DNA of 64,000 nucleotides from Nonomuraea sp. NEAU-A123 (lineage in GTDB: Bacteria > Actinomycetota > Actinomycetes > Streptosporangiales > Streptosporangiaceae). The position numbers and the translations under genes are program-made. The notes beneath the pieces are model-generated. The model was not told where the DNA came from and made no database searches. It worked only from the letters and a program-made list of their open reading frames with translations. The stretch is taken from NCBI RefSeq assembly GCF_018603905.1, contig NZ_JAHFZZ010000015.1, positions 186,001 through 250,000 on the forward strand, read 5' to 3'. Within the stretch, counting starts at the first letter, position 1. Every line of letters starts with the position of its first letter. This document shows positions 7,675-13,728 of this stretch, piece by piece.

Positions 7675-8509
7675 CAAGGTCGACAAATCATTCCGGTCGC
7701 ATTCGGCCCTTCGTGAGGTCGATTTCGAGCTAGCTACGGGAATTGTGGCCCTGCTGGGCCGAAACGGCGCGGGAAAGTCGACTCTCCTGTCCATTCTGGC
7801 CGGGCTCGCCGCCGAGTCGGCTGGAACCATATGGCTTGACGGCACAGAACTGCGCCGCAGCCGACGCGTTCTGCGTGCGGCCACGACGCTGCTGCCGCAG
7901 GACCTTCGGGTCGATCCGAAGGTGACGGGGCGGGCCTTGGTGCACTACCTGCTCAAGCTGCGCCGTCGCCCCTTCGGCGACCTGGACGAGTTGTTCGCCC
8001 TGTTCGGGCTGACCGGCGTTTGCGATCGGCCGTTGGGGTCGCTGAGTGGCGGCACTCGGCAACGGGTGGGCCTGGTGTACGTCTTCGCGGCCGACACACC
8101 GGTGCTGCTGCTCGACGAACCCACCCAAGGCCTCGACCCGTGGGAGCGCCTGCGCTTCACCGAGTATCTCGCGCGGGTGGCCGCCGACCGGCTCGTCGTC
8201 TACTCCACTCACGTGGTCGCGGATGTCGAAGCCATCGCCGAACGTGTTCTCGTGCTCGACCAGGGCGGCTTGGTCCATGATGGCTCGCCGCAGGATCTCC
8301 TGGCCCGGACGCCACCTGTGTGGGTCGCCGAAGGAGATCAGGAGGTCGCTTCATCGCTGGGTTCCCGTGTCCTCGTCACGGCGATGAAGCGGATCGGCGA
8401 TGACTCGTATCGGCTGCGCTGGCTCGGCGAACGTGTCTACGGTCACGCCAGACCGGCGGAGCCGTCCTTGTCGGACGCCTACATCGCGGTCACCGGGGAG
8501 CGAGCCTGA
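7661..8509 (+). CDS. ABC transporter ATP-binding protein
   Basis: A 282-residue nucleotide-binding protein with all landmarks: Walker A GRNGAGKST (about residues 34-42), Q-loop in TTLLPQDLR, signature LSGGTRQR, Walker B with following LLLDEPTQGLDP and the switch His in YSTHV. A C-terminal extension of about 60 residues follows the ATPase core. GAGG at 7648-7651 favours ATG 7661; ATG 7652 is an alternative. It overlaps the upstream gene and is followed by the permease with an overlapping TGATG, so both should form one exporter. Confidence 0.93.
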   Translation: MIRFDKVDKSFRSHSALREVDFELATGIVALLGRNGAGKSTLLSILAGLAAESAGTIWLDGTELRRSRRVLRAATTLLPQDLRVDPKVTGRALVHYLLKLRRRPFGDLDELFALFGLTGVCDRPLGSLSGGTRQRVGLVYVFAADTPVLLLDEPTQGLDPWERLRFTEYLARVAADRLVVYSTHVVADVEAIAERVLVLDQGGLVHDGSPQDLLARTPPVWVAEGDQEVASSLGSRVLVTAMKRIGDDSYRLRWLGERVYGHARPAEPSLSDAYIAVTGERA

Positions 8510-9231
8510 TGTTCGCCTATCATCTGCACCGCGTCCGCATTCCAAGGCTGTTGGTCATTGGAGCCGGGCTTGCGTGCGTCGTTTGGATCGGCTTTCGGGC
8601 CGGGGGCACCGAGGTCGGCGAGGGATTCGGCCTGTGGGGGATGGGCCGCTATTGGGCGGTGATCACCCCGTGCCTGCTGTTCTTCCTCGTTCCGATGCTC
8701 GATCGTCTGTGGCACAAGAACAGCCTCATGCTGGGCTGGCGGCTTGGTCAGGTCGGGGGAGCCCGGGCCGGAATCGACGGCTTGCTGAACTTCCTGGCCG
8801 GCTATCTCGTGTACGCGACCTTCGTCGTGGTCCTCGGCATCTTTCCCGCGATACGCATGAGCGATGCCGAATCGAGCGTGGTGCTCGTCACGGTCGCCGG
8901 GCCGCTGATCGGGGGCTACATGGTGCTGATGGCCGGGCACATCATGGCCTATTGGATGAATCTGCAGATCATGCGATTTCTCACGGTGATGTTGCTCGCC
9001 ATCCTGGACGCGATCAACGAGCTTCCCACGGTCGTGTGGTCACTGTCCGGTACGTCGCATCTTGTCAGGCAGGCAGGGGTTTGGCACTCATCGCTGCTGG
9101 GAGGCGACCCGATGACGGCAGTCACCGTCGACCCGGCCTTCCTCGTCTCGCGAGCCGCCGTCTGCGGAATCCTCACGTCCGTGTTCGTCGTCGCGGCCGG
9201 TCGGGCCGGTCGCTCGAGCCGACGAGTGTGA
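8509..9231 (+). CDS. ABC transporter permease-like membrane protein
   Basis: A 240-residue protein with about six hydrophobic segments and no sequence family I recognise with certainty. The ATG overlaps the stop of the ATPase gene, indicating coupling. With the ATPase and the 6949 protein it likely builds an ABC-2-like exporter or a self-protection pump for the small secreted proteins encoded at 6551 or 9394. Confidence 0.8.
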   Translation: MFAYHLHRVRIPRLLVIGAGLACVVWIGFRAGGTEVGEGFGLWGMGRYWAVITPCLLFFLVPMLDRLWHKNSLMLGWRLGQVGGARAGIDGLLNFLAGYLVYATFVVVLGIFPAIRMSDAESSVVLVTVAGPLIGGYMVLMAGHIMAYWMNLQIMRFLTVMLLAILDAINELPTVVWSLSGTSHLVRQAGVWHSSLLGGDPMTAVTVDPAFLVSRAAVCGILTSVFVVAAGRAGRSSRRV

Positions 9232-9339
9232 CACACGGCCGGTCATCAGCGATCAGGCGGTAGGCCGCCGGGCGATGCCCTGGCGGTGGAGATCGATCTA
9301 GCCGGATGGTCGACCACTGTCCGCCGGCCCGCACACCCG

Positions 9340-9357
9340 TATACGGGCGTTATACGG
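9340..9357 (+). promoter_or_regulatory. Predicted SARP binding site (perfect heptamer direct repeat)
   Basis: TATACGG, spacer GCGT, TATACGG: an exact 11-bp direct repeat. Eight bases later begins CAGGCT (9366-9371), an acceptable -10 hexamer, which matches the fixed geometry of SARP-activated promoters. The ATG of the 52-residue peptide is 36 bases downstream. It is the twin of the site at 6477-6494. Confidence 0.65.
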
Positions 9358-9393
9358 GCGCGTGCCAGGCTTTCTGATGAAAGGGGGGAAGCG

Positions 9394-9552
9394 ATGCGCA
9401 GAAGACTCCTGCTTCTCGTGGTGGCGGTGCTCGCGGCCTTGGCCGCACTCACTTCGACGGCCGCCCCGCCGCAGGCGGTCGCGGCTCCTGAGTCCTGCAA
9501 CATGCACTGGGGAAACGCGCGGCCACCTGGTTGCGGCGGTGAGGGCACCTAG
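9394..9552 (+). CDS. Small secreted peptide (52 aa)
   Basis: Start ATG at 9394 with an AAGGGGGGAA ribosome site. Residues 1-31 form a typical signal peptide (MRRRLLLLVVAVLAALAAL..., ending AVAA), leaving a mature peptide of about 21 residues with two cysteines, ESCNMHWGNARPPGCGG. It is too short for ordinary gene finding, but signal peptide, ribosome site and predicted SARP promoter all agree. It could be a bacteriocin-like or signalling peptide handled by the upstream ABC genes. Its stop overlaps the end of the convergent TPR frame by 4 bases. Confidence 0.65.
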   Translation: MRRRLLLLVVAVLAALAALTSTAAPPQAVAAPESCNMHWGNARPPGCGGEGT

Positions 9553-10574
9553 ACCGACGGGGGAAGGACGGTGAGGTGCGCGGTGATCTCCTCTCTCTCG
9601 AGGAGGTTCGAGCCCGGGAGTTGTGCGAGCGCCTGTTCCCACAGCTCCCGGGCAGCGGCGAGATCGCCTTGTTTCTGCCGGGTGAGGGCGAGCACGTTGA
9701 TCGCCCTGGCCTGCCATGGCGCGTTACCCATGGCGGCGAACAGCTCGATGGCCCTCGTCAGCTGGGGCTCGGCCTTGGCGAGTTCCCCGGTCGACTCGTA
9801 GAGTGAGCCCAGCCCGAGGGAGGCACTTGCCTCGGCGAACTGCTCGCCGACCCGCTGGGCGAGGCGCAGCGCCGCGGTCATGCTCAGCTCGGCCTCGTCA
9901 TGCAGGCCCTGGGCCGACTGCGCCTGACCGAGGCCGCGCAGCAGGTACGCCTCGCCGACCAGATCGCCAAGACGGCGCACCAGCGGCAGCGCGTCCTCGA
10001 ACGCGTGCTGGGCGTCCTCGGCCTTCTTCTGCCGCAGACACGCCTCGCCGATCCGGAAGAGGACCTGAGCTCGGCCGCGCCGGTTGCCGATCTCGCGGAA
10101 GGTGCGCAGCGACTCCGCGAGCAGTTCCTCCGCGAGAGGGAACTGCCCCTGGTCGAGGTGGATCTGGGCGAGGCCGATGAGCACGTGGGCTTCGACGGCC
10201 CGGTCACCGTGCCGGACGAGCAGGGCGCGCGCCTCCTCGTAGTGAGCGTAGGCCAGGTCGAGACGGCCCGTCGTACGGTGCAGCAGGGCGAGGTTGCGCA
10301 GCGCCAGCGCGCGGCCGTGCTCCTCGCCGAGGGTGCCGAACAGGTCGCATGCGCCACCGAGCAGTTCGGCGGCCGACGCGTAGTCCTGCCGGTACAGTGC
10401 GAGGCTGCCGAGGCCGTACCGCATGGCCGCCTCGCCCCGCGAGTCACCCGCTCGGCGAGCGGCCGCGAGCGCCTTCTCGTGCGTGGCCCGCCAGTCGTCG
10501 AACAGGCTGTGCGCCTCGAAGAGCGTCACGCAACTCATGGCGAGATCCCAGGCCAGGTCGCGCGGTGCAGGCAC
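9549..10574 (-). pseudogene. TPR half of a broken AfsR/SARP-type regulator
   Basis: A 341-residue frame made of about eight tetratricopeptide repeats (for example RNLALLHRTTGRLDLAYAHY and RGLGQAQSAQGLHDEAELS). This is the C-terminal half of large SARP regulators, which are normally DNA-binding/BTAD - NB-ARC ATPase - TPR. The frame overlaps the SARP half (10535-11164) by 40 bases in a different phase, and the complete NB-ARC domain is missing between them. A deletion that fused BTAD to TPR out of frame explains this. The GTG at 10574 could still allow separate translation. Confidence 0.7.
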
Positions 10575-11164
10575 AGCATGAGCTGGCTCCTGAACCTCTC
10601 GAGGGTCGGATGCTGGGAAACGAGGGCGGTCAGCTCACCGATCAGGCCGTCGTGCCGGCCGAGCGCGAGGTCGGCCTGGATGCGAAGCTCGGTGGCGCGC
10701 AGCCGGGACTCCTCCAGCCATCCCGCGGCGGCCAGTACCGCGGGATGGTCGGCGAGATTCCCGTACGCGGGTCCGCGCCACAGGGAGAGCGCGCGGGTCA
10801 GCAGTTGGCTCGCGGTGCCCGCGTCCCCCGCGGCCAAGGTCTGGGCGCCCTGGGCGACCAACTCCTCGAACAGGCCGGCGTCCAGCTCTCCGGGTCTGAT
10901 CGTCAGCATGTAGCCCGATGGATGGCGGACGACACGGTCACCGTCCTCCAGCGCACGACGCAGGTGGTAAACGTACAGCCGCAGGTTCTCCTGTGCCGAG
11001 GGCGGCGGGTCGTCCCACAGGGCGTCGATCAGCCGCTGGCTGGCGACGGGGGCGTTGGCAGCGCTGATCAGAACGGCCAGCAGAACCCGTTGCTTGGCCG
11101 AGCGTAAGGGGACGGCCCGGCCATCGATCGTGATGTCGAGCGGTCCGAGGACGCGCAGCTGCAT
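10535..11164 (-). CDS. SARP-family activator, truncated within the BTAD domain
   Basis: Residues 1-95 are the winged-helix DNA-binding domain of SARPs (MQLRVLGPLDITIDG, RSAKQRVLLAVLI, LRLYVYHLRRAL). BTAD follows from about residue 98 (LDAGLFEELVAQG) and stops abruptly after RFRSQLMLCLHR, where a normal BTAD continues for about 50 residues. The remainder of the ancestral protein is the TPR frame at 9549-10574. A protein of this size could still bind DNA, since small SARPs have little more than these two domains. Two SARP-like boxes (6477, 9340) flank the ABC operon next door, making this its probable regulator or former regulator. Confidence 0.75.
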   Translation of the reverse strand: MQLRVLGPLDITIDGRAVPLRSAKQRVLLAVLISAANAPVASQRLIDALWDDPPPSAQENLRLYVYHLRRALEDGDRVVRHPSGYMLTIRPGELDAGLFEELVAQGAQTLAAGDAGTASQLLTRALSLWRGPAYGNLADHPAVLAAAGWLEESRLRATELRIQADLALGRHDGLIGELTALVSQHPTLERFRSQLMLCLHRATWPGISP

Positions 11165-11647
11165 GGACAGCCTTCTTCAGCTGTAGGCGACTTGATCCGT
11201 TGACCGCAAGCACTGTACTCGGCATACCCCCGCATAGGCAGATATTAGGTGACGCATCTGACGTTTCACACGCTTCGCGACCAACGCTGATGGCGGTCGG
11301 CGGTTCGACTCCCCCGCGGTGGGACCGGCCTTGAGGTTGTCGCGCATATAAAGGATTTTCTCGAGTGCGTTGGCCGCAGCGTCAAGGCCCAAGTCGCCGC
11401 CTGTGGCCACGCCGCTGCTTATCACGAAACCCGGAACGAGCAGCTCTCGGCATTCACGAGGCGACCGTTCCAACACCACGGATCCCCCAACGAAGGCAGC
11501 CACTCCATGCGATGGCGCGGGGCGCAGGGGCAAAGCCCCTGGCCTCGGGGGTTGGGGCGGAAGCTCCGATGAGCCCCTGACTGCGTCGCTGGCCGGCAGT
11601 CTCCTCAGCAACCTGGTCAAATGCGCCCGTGGCCGCGTCGAGCATCT

Positions 11648-11727
11648 GGTGGGAGCATCTCCTATTGGCGTAACCAGCTTGGGACGGTGGGGCGAGCGAG
11701 ATTCAAGTCTCGTTCCATCCGCCCACC
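11648..11727 (+). other. tRNA-like sequence, probably non-functional
   Basis: GGTGGG at the 5' end pairs with CCCACC at the 3' end. An internal CCAGC TTGGGAC GGTGG resembles an anticodon arm with anticodon GGG. The hairpin CGAGA-TTCAAG-TCTCG resembles a T arm but has a 6-base loop. There is no encoded CCA and the D arm is poor. It may be a decayed or element-borne tRNA, or coincidence. Confidence 0.25.
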
Positions 11728-11823
11728 CCCGTGGGCCCCGATGCCGAGCGCTGGCCTGCGGGCCTACCGGGCAGACGTACATGCGGAGATCGCCTTCAAG
11801 GCTGGGAAGCCGCGGGCGTCAGA

Positions 11824-11880
11824 TCACTCACCGGCAGGCGCGACGCCCACCGGACACGAGATCCCAGTGCCGTCGATGCC
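11824..11880 (-). repeat. msrA 3'-end repeat copy R5 (distal half with stop)
   Basis: The minus strand encodes GIDGTGISCPVGVAPAGE followed by a TGA stop, matching the last 18 residues of the MsrA tail in frame. The APAGE ending is shared with copy R3 at 1626. Nothing on the proximal side matches MsrA. Confidence 0.75.
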
Positions 11881-12054
11881 GGAACCCTCGCGTCGCCAGC
11901 TGTGACCCGGGCGGCCACGTAGGCAGGCATGGTCACGTCAGCCCCTACAAAGGACCCGATGGTAGTGACGCGAATCACCGTCACCGCCGCCTCATTGGCG
12001 TCACACTCCCGGGCCCGATTCCGTCATATGAGTAGGCAAGGTTAGGGGGCCCAA

Positions 12055-13446
12055 ATGCATTCGCCATTGGCCAAGAACCGCTCGTTTCAGTTCTCTCACT
12101 GGTCGTTCATGTTCGCGGAAATCGCCGTCTGGTCGTTCGTCGTTCTGGCGGTGACCGGGGCGGTGCTGATGGTGTTCTACGACCCCAGCATGTCCCAGGT
12201 GACCTATGACGGCTCTTACGGCCCTCTGCGCGGACTCTTCGTCAGCAAAGCCTTCGACTCGACCATGCATCTGAGCCTGGACGTGCGCGGCGGCCTGCTC
12301 ATCCGCCAGGTCCACCACTGGGCGGCGCTCGTCTTCGTGGCGGCCGTCGTGGTGCAGCTGCTGCGCATGTTCCTCACCGGCGCCTTCCGTCGCCCGCGCA
12401 CCGGGCAGTGGCTGATCTGGGTGACGCTGCTGGCGCTGGGCATGGCCGCGGGCGAGACCGGCAACGCCCTGCCTGACGACATGCTGTCGGGTGGGAGCCT
12501 GTGGCTGATCGTGTCGGTAGTGCAGTCCATCCCCGTGGTGGGAACCTGGGCGCTGTCGCTGCTGTTCGGCCCGGGCTTTCCCGGTGACAGGGTCATTCCG
12601 GTCATGTACGGGGGGCACCTGCTGATCACGGTCGTCATGGCCGCGCTGCTGATCGCCCGCAACCTGCTGGTGCGGCGGCACGGCCACTCCCGTTTCATCG
12701 ACTCGCTGCCGACGCGGCGGAGCGCACGCCCGTTGATGGCGCTCGCGACGATCGGCATGCTGATCATTCTCGGGTTCGGGTTCCAGATCGCCCCTATCTG
12801 GCTGTACGGCCCTGCCAAGCCGACGCAGATCTCGGCGGGCTCGGTTCCCGACTGGTACATGGGGTTCCTCGACGGCGCCCTCCGGATCATGCCCGGGTGG
12901 GAACTCACCGTCGGGGACTACACACTCAGCCTCGCGGTCCTCGTCCCCACACTGGTGATACCCGGGGCCTTCTTCACCGCTCTGGCCGCCTATCCGATGG
13001 CCGAGCGCTTCCTCGTCTCGCGACGCAGCCGCCGTGACGCGTTGGGCCGGCCCAAGACCACGAGCCGCATGGCTCACGAGACGCTCGCGCATGACCTGCT
13101 CGATCGCCCACGTGAGACGCCGGTGAAGACAGCCATCGCGGTCGCCGGCGTCACGTTCTACGGCCTGCTGTGGGCAGCCGCGGCCAACGACCAGATCGCC
13201 CAGCAGTTCCAGATGAACGTCGAGGCTGTGACGATCTTCTTCAGGTTCGCCGTGCTCATCGGCCCCGTCATCGCCTTCGTCATCACCCGGTGGATCTGCC
13301 TCGCACTTCAGCAGACGGATCACCACGTGGCCGAGCACGGAGTGGAGACCGGGATCATCACGCGATCCCCCGACGGCGGATTCCACGAACAGCTGGCGCC
13401 GGCGCAGCAAGAGCGCCGGGAGCCGGCGATCGCCTCAGGGAGATGA
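12055..13446 (+). CDS. Stand-alone cytochrome b subunit (QcrB paralogue)
   Basis: A 463-residue integral membrane protein homologous to the cytochrome b of actinobacterial bc complexes. Helix B carries RQVHHWAALV (haem ligand at His87/88) and helix D MYGGHLLIT with a second histidine downstream in RRHGH. PDWYMGFLDGALRIMP is the quinol-oxidation-site PEWY equivalent in its actinobacterial PDWY form. Compared with housekeeping QcrB it lacks most of the cytoplasmic N-terminus, starting almost directly at SHWSFMFAEIA. No qcrA, qcrC or cytochrome oxidase gene is adjacent, so it either replaces QcrB in the main complex or forms a separate quinol-oxidising assembly. The start at 12055 has only a weak site (GTTAGGGGG). 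Confidence 0.88.
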   Translation: MHSPLAKNRSFQFSHWSFMFAEIAVWSFVVLAVTGAVLMVFYDPSMSQVTYDGSYGPLRGLFVSKAFDSTMHLSLDVRGGLLIRQVHHWAALVFVAAVVVQLLRMFLTGAFRRPRTGQWLIWVTLLALGMAAGETGNALPDDMLSGGSLWLIVSVVQSIPVVGTWALSLLFGPGFPGDRVIPVMYGGHLLITVVMAALLIARNLLVRRHGHSRFIDSLPTRRSARPLMALATIGMLIILGFGFQIAPIWLYGPAKPTQISAGSVPDWYMGFLDGALRIMPGWELTVGDYTLSLAVLVPTLVIPGAFFTALAAYPMAERFLVSRRSRRDALGRPKTTSRMAHETLAHDLLDRPRETPVKTAIAVAGVTFYGLLWAAAANDQIAQQFQMNVEAVTIFFRFAVLIGPVIAFVITRWICLALQQTDHHVAEHGVETGIITRSPDGGFHEQLAPAQQERREPAIASGR

Positions 13447-13728
13447 CAGGCCTCACCAGGCCCGGCAAGATCATCCTGATGAGCGGGCATTGGTGATCGC
13501 AGCCATCGGCACCGAGTCAGACCTCCGATCAATGAGTCGCTGCCATGCTTCGCTTATGTCAGGACATATTCTGAGCGCGCATTCGAAAACGGTGCTGCTA
13601 GCAGGGCATACATGGTGAATCTTGATGGATTTTGTAGGTTTCTTATCTATTAATCGCCTCTTGACGATTAGAAACACCCAATGTTAACTGCGCGTGACAT
13701 GCCACTTCCTAACCCCCCAAAGGTGAGC
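13447..13728. promoter_or_regulatory. AT-rich upstream region of the glycosidase genes with inverted repeats
   Basis: Distinctly AT-richer than its surroundings. It contains ATGTC-AG-GACAT near 13556-13567 and TAATCG-N8-CGATTA at 13651-13670, the latter 58 bases before the start of the GH95 gene. Both look like operator half-site pairs, but no regulator gene is adjacent to assign them. Confidence 0.4.

Larger units (their letters stand above)
11165..12054. other. Long gene-poor region with a hairpin, tRNA-like sequence and repeat R5
   Basis: No gene is convincingly supported. It holds the SARP gene promoter area (an imperfect TATGCGG/TATGCCG repeat with 10-bp period on the minus strand near 11222-11238), a hairpin CAGGGGC/GCCCCTG around 11528-11546, a tRNA-like stretch (11648-11727) and msrA-end copy R5 (11824-11880). 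A minus-strand open frame (11177-11782) crosses it but has biased composition and no recognisable domain. Confidence 0.5.

Noticed and set aside
11222..11238. Third SARP box before the SARP gene itself
   Set aside because: TATGCGG and TATGCCG on the minus strand are spaced 10 bp and not 11, so the helical phasing and heptamer alignment are imperfect; mentioned only within the intergenic entry.
11177..11782. 201-codon minus-strand open frame
   Set aside because: It runs through the tRNA-like and hairpin sequences, has patchy low-complexity composition, lacks a ribosome site and resembles no family.
11750..11790. Additional msrA-tail copy suggested by CPVG in one frame
   Set aside because: Only a few residues match and the flanking codons do not; treated as chance.
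12001..13410. Long minus-strand open frame opposite the cytochrome b gene
   Set aside because: Its product is Gly/Arg/Asp/His-rich without hydrophobic structure, a pattern produced by the reverse complement of a high-GC gene; the plus-strand protein has clear family motifs.
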